From positions 2,855,501 to 2,919,500 of the forward strand of contig NZ_CP042435.1 in assembly GCF_007971225.1 (NCBI RefSeq): DNA of 64,000 nucleotides. Reading direction: 5' to 3'. Positions 51,219 through 60,080 of this stretch are shown here, one piece after another. Every line of letters begins with the position of its first letter. Within the stretch, counting starts at the first letter, position 1. This DNA is from Panacibacter ginsenosidivorans. GTDB taxonomy: Bacteria; Bacteroidota; Bacteroidia; Chitinophagales; Chitinophagaceae. Below the pieces are notes generated by a model. The model was given only the letters and a program-made list of their open reading frames with translations. It was not told the DNA's origin and did not search any database. A program made the position numbers and the translations under genes.

Positions 51219-52405
51219 TAAAAGAAAGCTGTTTTATAAGGATACCTTATCTTATACAATTCCCGCACTTTTGTAAGTATTGTAGCACGCAGGTCATCTA
51301 TATGCATGCGTTCTGTTGCTGATACAAATATGCAGTTGCCGTTGGTTTCATTTTCCCAGCGTTCATGAAGTTCACGAAGTATTTCAAGACGCACTTCTGC
51401 TTCTACCCATTCATCAATATTTTTTTCCTCGTAGAGATCCATCTTGTTAAATACGATCACTATAGGCTTATCAAATGCCTTTAGATCCTGCAAGGTTTTA
51501 TTTACCACACCAATCTGTTCTTCGTATTGCGGATGCGAAATATCTACAACATGCAAGAGCAAGTCAGCTTCTCTTACTTCATCAAGCGTACTTTTGAAGC
51601 TTTCCACCAAATGATGTGGAAGCTTTCGTATAAATCCAACTGTATCACTTAAAAGAAATGGCGTATTTTCAAATACTACTTTACGGGTTGTGGTATCAAG
51701 TGTGGCAAATAATTTATTTTCAGAAAATACATCACTTTTACTAAGCAGGTTCATCAGCGTACTCTTACCAACATTTGTATAACCAACCAAAGCAACACGT
51801 ATAAATTCACCACGGTCTTTGCGTTGTGTAAATGATTGCTTGTCTATCTCAGACAATTTTTTTCTTAAGAGTGATATCTTATCTTTTACAATACGGCGGT
51901 CTGTTTCAATTTCTGTTTCGCCGGGTCCTCGTGTACCAATTCCACCACCCTGTCTTTCTAAGTGTTTCCACATACCTTTTAACCTTGGCAATAAATATTG
52001 ATATTGCGCAAGTTCAACCTGCACCTTTGCCTGCGCAGTTCTTGCACGTCGGGCAAATATGTCGAGTATTAGGTCACTGCGGTCAATTGTTACAACACCC
52101 AATTCCTTTTCAATATTAGAAATTTGTGAGCCGGTAAGCTCGTCATCAAATATAACCAGAGTGATATTTTTACTGATTACATAATTCTTGATCTCTTCGA
52201 GTTTTCCTTTACCAACAAAAGTTTTACTGTCGGCATGTTTTAATTTCTGGGTAAATCTTTTTACAGCAATCGCTCCTGCCGTTTCTGCAAGGAATGCCAG
52301 TTCATCAAGATATTCTTCTACCTGTTCATAGGTTTGCTCCCCCTGCACAAGCCCAACCAGTACAGTTCTGTCTTCGTTTTCTATTTTCTGCTTTTTCTCT
52401 ATCAA
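51215..52405 (-). CDS. hflX: GTPase HflX
   Basis: 396 aa. The HflX N-terminal domain (1-200) includes GGGIGTRGPGETEIETDRR, the family signature. The G domain has G1 GYTNVGKSTLMN, G3 DTVGFIRKLP, and G4 NKMD. Known: HflX splits stalled or hibernating 70S ribosomes under stress. A -7 element (52433-52440) lies 28 bp upstream. It converges with the DUF4407 gene, the two stops overlapping by 4 bp. Confident. Confidence 0.95.
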   Translation of the reverse strand: MIEKKQKIENEDRTVLVGLVQGEQTYEQVEEYLDELAFLAETAGAIAVKRFTQKLKHADSKTFVGKGKLEEIKNYVISKNITLVIFDDELTGSQISNIEKELGVVTIDRSDLILDIFARRARTAQAKVQVELAQYQYLLPRLKGMWKHLERQGGGIGTRGPGETEIETDRRIVKDKISLLRKKLSEIDKQSFTQRKDRGEFIRVALVGYTNVGKSTLMNLLSKSDVFSENKLFATLDTTTRKVVFENTPFLLSDTVGFIRKLPHHLVESFKSTLDEVREADLLLHVVDISHPQYEEQIGVVNKTLQDLKAFDKPIVIVFNKMDLYEEKNIDEWVEAEVRLEILRELHERWENETNGNCIFVSATERMHIDDLRATILTKVRELYKIRYPYKTAFFY

Positions 52406-52432
52406 TCTCTTTTGTTTTTTATCAAAGGTAAT

Positions 52433-52440
52433 ATGCAGTT
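52433..52440 (-). promoter_or_regulatory. hflX -7 promoter element
   Basis: TACCTTTG on the minus strand, 28 bp upstream of the hflX start codon. Fits TAnnTTTG; -33 unclear. Confidence 0.5.
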
Positions 52441-52570
52441 AATAAAAACACGTTTTTAAAAAACGGAGCATGGAATCATGTTTTTATAACATGGCAATTT
52501 ATTCCTCCGGCTCTTGCATTTAGCAAATATGTTTTTATTTTCTTTTGTATTTGTGTTGGCTTTGCCAATT

Positions 52571-52704
52571 ATGGCATCGGTTGTTGTGTCACTCACTTGT
52601 ACGTTCAGAACATTAATGAACAAGCTACCCAGCTCTAAGTTTGCAACTATCGGCTCATAGCTGTATTAAAGTACAAGAGTGCGACGCAACAATGCTTAAT
52701 AGTT
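52571..52704. repeat. Paired dispersed repeat (both arms)
   Basis: First arm: GGTTGTTGTGTCACTCACTT then GTACGTTCAG (GTGTCAC dyad). Second arm: AAAGTACAAGAGTGCGACGC then AACAATGCTTAATAG (GCGACGC dyad). It is the 38791 type in reverse orientation. Confidence 0.88.
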
Positions 52705-52768
52705 ATACTGCTGCCTGGTAAAAAAATAATTCAGTACTCAGGGGAGGGAATCAATATAGATTCACTAT

Positions 52769-54148
52769 TCAGGTGGCCGGAACAGCAACCTCATGGGTTT
52801 TTATATTTTCTTTATGAAGTTCATGAATGTATTGATGTTTCAGGTGCTCATAAAAAGATCGTTTATCTATAAGTAGTGAAACCAGTCCTGCCACCATGCC
52901 TGCCAGCATAAGATAAAAAATAACATTGTGCCTGTCTGTCATTTCCAATACAAGTATTGCAGAAGTAAAAGGTGTTCTTGTTACACCTGTAAGAAATGCA
53001 ACCATACCACAAAGTATAAGCAGGTTAGCATCTGCAGGAAGCATATTGAACCAACCTGAAATTACAGACCCAATTGATGCACCGGCTGCAAGTGCAGGTG
53101 CAAATACACCACCTGCAACTCCTGTTGTAAATGTAACTACTGAGCCGGCCATTCTTATAAGTGGCTCATACCAGTGCGCATATTTATCAGCAGTAAAAAG
53201 TTTAGTGGCCATTAATTCTTTACCGGAACCCAGAGATTCTTTACCAATAAAATAACCCAGGGAGGCAATAACCAGTGCACAAACAATTGCATAAAATATA
53301 AACTGGTATTTATATCGAAAACCAGCTTTCCATTTAAAAAGTGCAAGCATAAGCTTAGACATTGCGCTACCTGAAAGGCCGGCAATAAAAGCCACCAACA
53401 AGACCGGAAAAAAAACCCACTTAGAAAGACCATTCACATTAGGATAGCCAAGATATAGATATGGTCCCAAAAATGCCTGGGCCGTTAATCCTGCAATAAT
53501 AACAGCAGTAAACAATGCGGTTTTAAAATAGCTGATATGCGTTTTAGTAAGTTCTTCTACTGCAAACACTATTCCGCCTAACGGTGTATTAAATGCTGCA
53601 GCAAGACCTGCAGCAGCGCCGGTCATGATCATATTTTGCCTGGATATCTTGGGCCACCATGCAGGCAGCCATTGATTTATTTTTCTAAAAACAGAGCCGG
53701 CAATTTGTATGGTTGGGCCTTCTCTGCCTATAATACCACCACTAAATACAACCAACAAAGAAGAGAATATTTTTATAATGATAATTCGTAAACTTAGCAA
53801 CCTGTCAACCTTTTCATTGTGGCGGGGATTGGCAAGCTCAATTGCCGCAATTACCTGTGGAATACCACTACCCCTTGAGTAAGGTGCATATTTTTTTACC
53901 AGCCACCAACCCAGCACAAAACAGGTTGGCGTTAAAATAAAAAAACACCAGGATGCATGATCATAAATATATATACTTCCCGTTTCTGCGTAGGCAAAAA
54001 GCTTTGCATAAAAGACTGCAACAAGACCGGTAATTATGGAACCCAACCAAAACGGAATTGCCTGCAGAATATTTTTCTTTACTCTTTCATTACGAATATT
54101 ATCAAACGAGTCTTTTATTTTCTTACGCACAAAGCGGATAATCTGCAT
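52769..54148 (-). CDS. ClC-type chloride channel/antiporter
   Basis: 459 aa with about twelve helices. The anion-selectivity motifs are present: SRGSGIPQVIAAIE (GSGIPxx), GIIGREGPTIQIAGSVF with the gating Glu, and TGVAGGVFAPALAAGASIGS (GxFxP). No C-terminal CBS pair follows, so it is the short bacterial form like E. coli ClcA. Whether it is a channel or a Cl-/H+ exchanger cannot be decided. A -7 element (54209-54216) precedes it. Confident for the family. Confidence 0.92.
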   Translation of the reverse strand: MQIIRFVRKKIKDSFDNIRNERVKKNILQAIPFWLGSIITGLVAVFYAKLFAYAETGSIYIYDHASWCFFILTPTCFVLGWWLVKKYAPYSRGSGIPQVIAAIELANPRHNEKVDRLLSLRIIIIKIFSSLLVVFSGGIIGREGPTIQIAGSVFRKINQWLPAWWPKISRQNMIMTGAAAGLAAAFNTPLGGIVFAVEELTKTHISYFKTALFTAVIIAGLTAQAFLGPYLYLGYPNVNGLSKWVFFPVLLVAFIAGLSGSAMSKLMLALFKWKAGFRYKYQFIFYAIVCALVIASLGYFIGKESLGSGKELMATKLFTADKYAHWYEPLIRMAGSVVTFTTGVAGGVFAPALAAGASIGSVISGWFNMLPADANLLILCGMVAFLTGVTRTPFTSAILVLEMTDRHNVIFYLMLAGMVAGLVSLLIDKRSFYEHLKHQYIHELHKENIKTHEVAVPAT

Positions 54149-54208
54149 TTTAAAATTATTATTCTGGTGTTAAGTATAAAATACAAAAGATAAATGCACG
54201 CAGGAGGG

Positions 54209-54216
54209 CAAAGATA
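54209..54216 (-). promoter_or_regulatory. -7 promoter element of the ClC gene
   Basis: TATCTTTG on the minus strand, followed by CCC, about 60 bp before the start codon. Confidence 0.5.
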
Positions 54217-54257
54217 TAAATACCTTACTTATTTTGCCTGTTGACATATTAAGGAAA

Positions 54258-54293
54258 GGAACAAGTGAGTGACACAACAGGCGACACCACAAA
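54258..54293 (+). repeat. Dispersed repeat arm (GTGACAC dyad)
   Basis: GGAACAAGTGAGTGACACAA then CAGGCGACACCAC, in the divergent ClC/feoB gap. Confidence 0.8.
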
Positions 54294-54356
54294 GAACTGA
54301 CGTTGGTCATAAAAACAAATCTCCCAATCTCGTAATGTTATGCTATTGATGCCTGT

Positions 54357-54364
54357 TACATTTG
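54357..54364 (+). promoter_or_regulatory. feoB -7 promoter element
   Basis: TACATTTG (TAnnTTTG), 17 bp before the feoB ATG, so the 5' leader would be very short. Confidence 0.5.
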
Positions 54365-54380
54365 CAGGCTAAATCATTCA

Positions 54381-56498
54381 ATGGCAGAAAAGGGTTTACA
54401 TATAGCATTAGTAGGCAACCCCAATAGTGGCAAAACATCATTATTTAATGTACTTACCGGTTTAAATCAAAAGGTAGGAAACTTTCCCGGAGTTACGGTT
54501 GATAAAAAAACCGGCTATACACAATTAGATAATAACACAGGTGCCACACTTATAGATCTTCCGGGCACATACAGTTTGTATCCGCGCCGTGCTGATGAAT
54601 GGGTTGCTTATAAAGTGTTGATGGATGCTGATGAAGAAATAAAGCCAGACATAATACTACTGATTGCTGATGCAAGTAACCTGAAAAGAAATTTACTTTT
54701 TTGCAGCCAGATAATTGATTTAAAACATCCTGTGGTTGTGGCTTTGACCATGATGGATCTTGCCCGTAAAAAAGGTATAGAAATAGATGTGCAGGGATTG
54801 GAAAGAGAACTTGGTGTACCCGTTATACCCGTTAATCCCAGGAAAAACAAAGGCATTGCGCAATTAAAAAAACAATTGCAACAAACAGCAAAACACCAGT
54901 TTGTTCCGCAACAATTTGATTTTATTCCAAACAAAGAACTTGCTGCTGATGCCATTGCAAATGTGCAGCACATATTTCCGCATTTAAGTGATTATGCGGC
55001 TATTCATTACCTCATTAATCATGAAAATTTTTCACTGAACGATGCAAACCAGGAACGAATAGAGCAAATAGAAGCAGAACATAAATTCAACCCCGTAAAA
55101 ACACAGGCAGAAGAAATTATGCAACGCTATACGCGTATTAAAACAGTAATGAAACAAAATGTGGTAGAGCCTGACCCGCTGCAGAAAAAATTATTTACAG
55201 AATACCTTGATAATATTTTATTACACCGCGTTTGGGGTTATGTTATTTTAATGATAGTACTGTTTCTTTTGTTTCAAAGTATTTTCTGGCTGGCGCAATT
55301 TCCGATGGATGCTATTGACTGGAGTTTTTCAAAACTTACGGCAGCACTGAATGATTTTTTACCGCAGGTATGGTGGAGTGATCTGCTGATAAATGGATTG
55401 GTTGCTGGATTAAATGGCATACTCGTTTTTGTGCCGCAGATAATGATATTGTTTGGGCTCATCACTGTGCTGGAAGATACAGGCTATATGGCGCGTATAA
55501 GTTTTCTCAGTGATAAACTGATGCGTAAAGTTGGGCTTAACGGGAAGAGCGTGATGCCCATGATCAGCGGCTTTGCCTGCGCTGTACCGGCTATAATGAG
55601 TGCCCGTAATATTGAAAACAGGAAGGAAAGATTGCTTACTATATTGGTAACTCCTCTAATGAGTTGCAGTGCAAGGCTACCGGTATTTACTATACTTATT
55701 GCGTTGGTAATACCAAACACTTATTTTTTTGGGATACTTAGTTTACAAGGCCTTGTAATGATGGGGCTTTATTTGTTGGGTACCATAATGGCACTTATAG
55801 TTAGTTATGTTTTAAAGTTTTTTATACAGCTAAAAGAGAAAAGTTTTTTTATACTTGAATTACCTGTATACCGTGCACCACGCTGGAAGAATGTTGGCAT
55901 AACCATGGTAGAGAAAGCAAAAATATTTGTAACAGACGCAGGCAAGATCATTATACTCATAAGCTTGTTGTTATGGTTTCTAAGCAGCTATGGGCCTTCG
56001 GGCAGAATGAATGCAGTTGAAACAAAATATGCGGTATTGTTGAAACAACCGAATACGGCAGAATCAACAAAATCAATTACCAAGCAATACAATTCGGAGA
56101 AACTGCAGAATTCTTATGCAGGCATTCTTGGTAAAGCAATTGAACCGGCTATTAAACCTTTGGGGTACGACTGGAAGATTGGCATTGCACTAATCACTTC
56201 TTTTGCTGCACGAGAAGTTTTTGTGGGCACTATGGCTACACTTTACAGTGTAGAAGAAAGTGACAACAGCACGCTTAAACAAAAAATGGAAGGCGCTGTA
56301 CGCGAAGACGGCACTAAAGTATACACTTTGCCTGCTGGTTTATCACTGATGGTTTTTTATTTACTGGCCATGCAATGTATGAGCACACTTGCTGTTGTAA
56401 AACGTGAAACTCGTTCCTGGAAATGGCCCGCTATACAACTTGTTTATATGACGGGCCTTGCATACTTCATGAGCCTACTGGTGTACCACATCTTCTAA
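54381..56498 (+). CDS. feoB: Ferrous iron transporter FeoB
   Basis: 705 aa. N-terminal G domain: G1 GNPNSGKTS (12-20), G3 DLPGTYSLYP (59-68). The G4 position reads TMMD (123-126), while the usual FeoB form is NxxD. The membrane part has the two Gate motifs: GLNGKSVMPMISGFACAVPA, then TPLMSCSARLPVFTILI. It imports Fe(II) across the inner membrane. No feoA is next to it and no FeoA domain is fused. Monocistronic, between two repeat copies. Identity is certain; the G4 change is notable. Confidence 0.95.
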   Translation: MAEKGLHIALVGNPNSGKTSLFNVLTGLNQKVGNFPGVTVDKKTGYTQLDNNTGATLIDLPGTYSLYPRRADEWVAYKVLMDADEEIKPDIILLIADASNLKRNLLFCSQIIDLKHPVVVALTMMDLARKKGIEIDVQGLERELGVPVIPVNPRKNKGIAQLKKQLQQTAKHQFVPQQFDFIPNKELAADAIANVQHIFPHLSDYAAIHYLINHENFSLNDANQERIEQIEAEHKFNPVKTQAEEIMQRYTRIKTVMKQNVVEPDPLQKKLFTEYLDNILLHRVWGYVILMIVLFLLFQSIFWLAQFPMDAIDWSFSKLTAALNDFLPQVWWSDLLINGLVAGLNGILVFVPQIMILFGLITVLEDTGYMARISFLSDKLMRKVGLNGKSVMPMISGFACAVPAIMSARNIENRKERLLTILVTPLMSCSARLPVFTILIALVIPNTYFFGILSLQGLVMMGLYLLGTIMALIVSYVLKFFIQLKEKSFFILELPVYRAPRWKNVGITMVEKAKIFVTDAGKIIILISLLLWFLSSYGPSGRMNAVETKYAVLLKQPNTAESTKSITKQYNSEKLQNSYAGILGKAIEPAIKPLGYDWKIGIALITSFAAREVFVGTMATLYSVEESDNSTLKQKMEGAVREDGTKVYTLPAGLSLMVFYLLAMQCMSTLAVVKRETRSWKWPAIQLVYMTGLAYFMSLLVYHIF

Positions 56499-56521
56499 AA
56501 ATTTATTTTACCGGCTTTTGC

Positions 56522-56692
56522 ATTTCATAGCATCACCTGTTGTGTCACTCACTTGTACTTTCAGAAAAAGATTGAACAAGGGAAAAATAAAAGTTGAAAA
56601 GGGAAAACATATTCACTTTTACCGTTTGTCTTTTCACCTGCTGCTATGTGTATAAATGTACAAGTGTGCGACGCAACAAAAACTTAATAATT
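56522..56692. repeat. Paired dispersed repeat (both arms)
   Basis: First arm: ATTTCATAGCATCACCTGTT then GTGTCACTCACTTGTAC. Second arm: AATGTACAAGTGTGCGACGC then AACAAAAACTTAATAA. It lies directly after feoB, where no hairpin terminator is seen. Confidence 0.88.
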
Positions 56693-56716
56693 ATTACAAA
56701 TGCCCGGCCCAAAAAT

Positions 56717-57637
56717 TTATTTCTTTTCTAAAAATATCTCTGCCATCATACAGCGTGTGCTGCCACCACCAATTGTTTCAATAGTAGTAATATCCACTGG
56801 TAATAACGTGGTGTGGTGTTGTAAAATATTCTTCTGTTCTTTAGTAAGTGAATTGTATGCAGATTTACTAAGTATCGTGAATTTTTCTCCCTTTGTATTT
56901 TTTACCTGCAACATATTGCCGGCAAAGGCATGCACCTGTTTCAAACTAATTGGAATTACTTCATGACCGGTTGATATAAGCAATTGTGAAACAGCAATGC
57001 GTTCTGTTTCGTTGGTAATAGATTCCATACAAATAACAGCATATGTTTCGCCAAGATGCATGATAACATTGGTATGATAAACATCAGTTCCGTTCTCATC
57101 TTTCGAATAAAATAACATGGCTTTATACCCATGTGCATGCGCAAATTTTTCAAGTACGCTTTTATTGGTGCGTGGTGAGATGCATGCATAGATAACTTTG
57201 TATTGCTGGTCTATAATCATGCTGCCGGTGCCTTCCAGAAAAAGGCTTTCTGCTTCATACTCGCTCCAGTCTTCCACATCCCGAACATTATATTTATCAA
57301 CCAGCATCTGCAGCAGGTCATTTCTTTTTTCTATACGCCTGTTGGGTGCATACATCGGGAATACGGCAAGCGTGCCATCTTCCAGTGTGCAAAACCAATT
57401 GTTAGGAAAAAGCGCATCGGGTTTTACAGGCTTTGCGGTGTCTTCAAACACAATTACTTCAATTCCTTTTTTTCGCAAAGTGGCAACAAACTTATCAAAC
57501 TCTTCAACAGCTTTTTGCTGTATTTCTTTCTGCGAAGCTTTTATGTTTTTTTGAAACACATTATTCTGTGCTGTCTCTGCATTAAATCCAAAACTTGCAG
57601 GACGCACCATTAGTATGGTAGATGCTATCTGGCTCAT
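56717..57637 (-). CDS. CtlX-type citrulline/arginine hydrolase (ADI-related)
   Basis: 306 aa guanidino-group-modifying fold. ILMVRPASFGFNAETAQNN is the typical start, DALFPNNWFCTLEDGTLAVF and FLEGTGSMIIDQQ are conserved blocks, VYHTNVIMHLGETYAVICME holds the active-site His, and GGGSTRCMMAEIF the candidate nucleophilic Cys. Known relatives are annotated as citrulline-utilisation hydrolase CtlX. It lies 3 bp after an arginine-deiminase-like gene, so together they suggest arginine breakdown through citrulline. The reaction is inferred from the family name. Confidence 0.85.
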   Translation of the reverse strand: MSQIASTILMVRPASFGFNAETAQNNVFQKNIKASQKEIQQKAVEEFDKFVATLRKKGIEVIVFEDTAKPVKPDALFPNNWFCTLEDGTLAVFPMYAPNRRIEKRNDLLQMLVDKYNVRDVEDWSEYEAESLFLEGTGSMIIDQQYKVIYACISPRTNKSVLEKFAHAHGYKAMLFYSKDENGTDVYHTNVIMHLGETYAVICMESITNETERIAVSQLLISTGHEVIPISLKQVHAFAGNMLQVKNTKGEKFTILSKSAYNSLTKEQKNILQHHTTLLPVDITTIETIGGGSTRCMMAEIFLEKK

Positions 57638-57640
57638 AGA

Positions 57641-59161
57641 TTATATTTTTTCTCTCAGCAAAGGCATACTCATGCAATGCGCACCGCCTCTTGCTCTTGA
57701 TAATTCTGCCGAAGGTAAAACGATCAATGTATCTTTTACCTCTGCAGGTGTTAATTCATTGTTTTCAAATTTCTTCAATAATTCTCCAACTTTTATCACT
57801 GTAAAACCATTGGCCATAAAGCCTTTGAAGGTTTCTTCATTTCTGTCGTAACCTACCACTACACCATTTTTCAGTGCAAGCAGGTTACAACTGTCTGTCC
57901 ATTGTTCACGTTCATCATGCGGAAAAACATTGTTACCACTGTAAATAATTTTCACATCACTTTCAGCAATACCAAAATCTTCTATACTTATGCTACGCAA
58001 CAATGATTCAAGACCCTTTACTTTATCGCTTATATCAGTAAGATAATCTTTACCCGGTTGGTATGTTTCAGCTATCGGCTTATAGAATCGGAATATTTCT
58101 ATACTTTCATGCTCTGGCACATAATCTTTATCTAAAAGGTAACGGTAATAAGCAAACTGCTTATCATTTCTCTCCTGGCCTACACGCTCTGAAAATTTTC
58201 CAAACAATACCCAGGTGTCTTTTCTTACATGTGTAAACACCGTATCAATATGCATTACAGCACGGTGATGCGGAATTTTTATCACGGTGATTTTTTCGAT
58301 CCCTGTTTTATTGTTGGCAAATATTTTATGTATTACTTCATCTGCGGCAGACGGTGTGGTTCGTTCACTTACGCCGATCAACAAATGATTAGGAGCGATC
58401 ATCATCACATCCCCACCTTCTACAGAAGTTTTAAAATCTTTCTGTTCATTTTCATCGAGTAAAAAGAAATCACTTGATTCAGAAATTTCTATCAGTTTAT
58501 CTTCATTGCCTTCAAAAAGGTAATAGAAAGAAATAAATTTCATCAGCAGGTTTTCTCTTTCTCTTGCAGCAGTTGCAGCATTACTGAGTAATAAATGATC
58601 GTTTATAGTAATGCCAATATCCCTTGTAAAAATAAAATTAGGAACAGGTGCAAATACAAATTCTTTAATGCTTTTATCTTTATTGTGTAGCACGCCGGTA
58701 ATTAAAACCTTGGCAAGTTCTGCAGCATCTGTAATGGTTTGCAGTGTACGTTCTGTTGCAAAGCTGCAGCCTTCCCAGGCGCATACCCCGGAAATAATAC
58801 GCTGACGCAACGCTTCATTCTTCAATATCTGTGTTAAAAGAAATTGCGTTTCTAAAACCTTATCACTGTTGAAATATGCGGGATTATCGGGTTTGAAACA
58901 ATCAGCTTGTTTTTGGTTTACTTGTTTCTTTTCGCACTCCAGTATGTATGGAATTTTTTCCGGGTCAAGAAAATACAACAGCAACTTTATATACTCATTA
59001 TATTCCCTGCGCATTTGCGCAAGATGCACTGTATCATCATACAGCCATTCTTTAAATTTTCCGGGAACAACTTTACCAATACCACCATCAGGGCTATGAA
59101 TGAGCAATCGTTTTAATGTGCCTATCTCTGAGCTTACGTTGATAGAACTTGTTTGTTGCAT
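57641..59161 (-). CDS. Arginine deiminase family protein
   Basis: 506 aa from the ATG at 59161 (MQQTSSINVSSEIGTLKRLL); ATGs up to 59200 would only add a short tail. LLIHSPDGGIGKVVPGK is the first block. KTSVEGGDVMMIAPNHLLIG carries the substrate-binding Glu and Asp, HRAVMHIDTVFTHV the His-Asp pair, and SRARGGAHCMSMPLL the catalytic Cys at the end. It is longer than typical ADI (about 410 aa), with insertions near residues 75-200. It should convert arginine to citrulline and ammonia. Coupled with the CtlX-like gene 3 bp downstream. Confidence 0.85.
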   Translation of the reverse strand: MQQTSSINVSSEIGTLKRLLIHSPDGGIGKVVPGKFKEWLYDDTVHLAQMRREYNEYIKLLLYFLDPEKIPYILECEKKQVNQKQADCFKPDNPAYFNSDKVLETQFLLTQILKNEALRQRIISGVCAWEGCSFATERTLQTITDAAELAKVLITGVLHNKDKSIKEFVFAPVPNFIFTRDIGITINDHLLLSNAATAARERENLLMKFISFYYLFEGNEDKLIEISESSDFFLLDENEQKDFKTSVEGGDVMMIAPNHLLIGVSERTTPSAADEVIHKIFANNKTGIEKITVIKIPHHRAVMHIDTVFTHVRKDTWVLFGKFSERVGQERNDKQFAYYRYLLDKDYVPEHESIEIFRFYKPIAETYQPGKDYLTDISDKVKGLESLLRSISIEDFGIAESDVKIIYSGNNVFPHDEREQWTDSCNLLALKNGVVVGYDRNEETFKGFMANGFTVIKVGELLKKFENNELTPAEVKDTLIVLPSAELSRARGGAHCMSMPLLREKI

Positions 59162-59267
59162 AAAAGTCATTAATGTGCAAAGCAACGAAACTTCGTGCAC
59201 ATCTGTATATCTGTATCAGTAAATACTTTACAGTGAATTTCTATGAACCCAACGAATGATTTTAAAT

Positions 59268-59303
59268 TAAGCATTGTTGCCTCGCACTCTTGTACGTTTT
59301 ATT
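59268..59303 (-). repeat. Degenerate dispersed repeat arm
   Basis: AAGCATTGTTGCCTCGCACT then CTTGTACGTTTTATT. The dyad reads GCCTCGC, so one base of the usual GCGTCGC is changed. It lies directly after the pterin-dehydratase stop. Confidence 0.7.
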
Positions 59304-59305
59304 CG

Positions 59306-59539
59306 CTATGCAACCAATGCGTCTATCTTCTTAGAAAGTTTACGGTCTTTTTCTGTAACAATATCCCCGGCATCATGTGTGCTAAGCCAGATCTCTACTT
59401 TATTGTAAACGTTTGTCCATAATGGATGATGATCCATTTTTTCTGCTTCTATTGCCACTCTTGTCATAAAAGCAAATGCTTCTGAAAAATTTTTGAACTC
59501 AAATTTTTTATAGAGTGTATTGTTTTGTTCTGTCCACAT
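59306..59539 (-). CDS. phhB: Pterin-4a-carbinolamine dehydratase
   Basis: 77 aa from the ATG at 59539 ([20 protein letters not shown]). A longer frame to 59602 begins inside a repeat and is not believed. [20 protein letters not shown] is the active-site signature with the paired His, and [10 protein letters not shown] the usual GGxTxxD-like end. It dehydrates 4a-hydroxy-tetrahydrobiopterin and in bacteria also recycles pterin for aromatic hydroxylases. Shorter than the common 95-110 aa, as in many Bacteroidota. It is flanked by repeats on both sides. Confidence 0.9.
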   Translation of the reverse strand: MWTEQNNTLYKKFEFKNFSEAFAFMTRVAIEAEKMDHHPLWTNVYNKVEIWLSTHDAGDIVTEKDRKLSKKIDALVA

Positions 59540-59580
59540 AATAAAGATGTTTAAAGTAGTTTGATCAATAATGATACCAC

Positions 59581-59622
59581 AGATGAACGTAATGCGACGC
59601 AACAGGCGATGCCATAAAAAGA
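59581..59622 (+). repeat. Dispersed repeat arm (GCGACGC dyad)
   Basis: ATGAACGTAATGCGACGCAA then CAGGCGATGCCATAAAAAG. The partner arm, inverted, lies beyond the pterin-dehydratase gene at 59268-59303. Confidence 0.8.
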
Positions 59623-59643
59623 TGCAGCCAGTATCAAAAAAAA

Positions 59644-60078
59644 TTAAAAGACTAAGTTTCCCTTATTTTTTATATGCTCATTAGTTAGTTCTGCTATTAA
59701 CTGTACGCCATTTATTTTTTTTACAGACTGTATTAAGTTGTAACAATCTTCATCAGGAAAGCAATCCCCTTTTACCAGCCACAAAAAATCCATATGCTTA
59801 AATTCGGGCAAAAGATACTCACCGTCATACTGATTGTGATAAATGAAATGATGCAGATCTGTATTTGGAACCGTGAACTGGTATACGGGAAAAAAATATT
59901 GCCGGCCTTTTTTCTGCAAATGAATTTCAATATCTGGGTTAAGCCTGAAATTAAAACCGATCATGTTATTGATGGCCCAGCAGAAACGATAACTTTTTGT
60001 TGTAGCCGTAATGCCAAGCAAACGGGTGTCTTCAAAAAAATCATCTGTTAATTCATCTATGTTCAGTTTTAATTTCAT
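59644..60078 (-). CDS. IPExxxVDY family protein
   Basis: 144 aa, no signal peptide. The family motif appears as [16 protein letters not shown] (IPExxxVDY-like, with L for I, M for V and F for Y). The rest follows the family: a start of [20 protein letters not shown], then [17 protein letters not shown] small protein restricted to Bacteroidota, of unknown function. It lies 2 bp after the M28 peptidase stop codon, in the same direction, so it is cotranscribed. Family confident. Confidence 0.88.
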   Translation of the reverse strand: MKLKLNIDELTDDFFEDTRLLGITATTKSYRFCWAINNMIGFNFRLNPDIEIHLQKKGRQYFFPVYQFTVPNTDLHHFIYHNQYDGEYLLPEFKHMDFLWLVKGDCFPDEDCYNLIQSVKKINGVQLIAELTNEHIKNKGNLVF

Positions 60079-60080
60079 CT

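Larger units (their letters stand above)
52406..52768. other. Intergenic region between hflX and the ClC gene
   Basis: 363 bp without a gene. It holds the hflX promoter element and a paired repeat (52571-52704). Nothing else is recognised. Confidence 0.6.
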
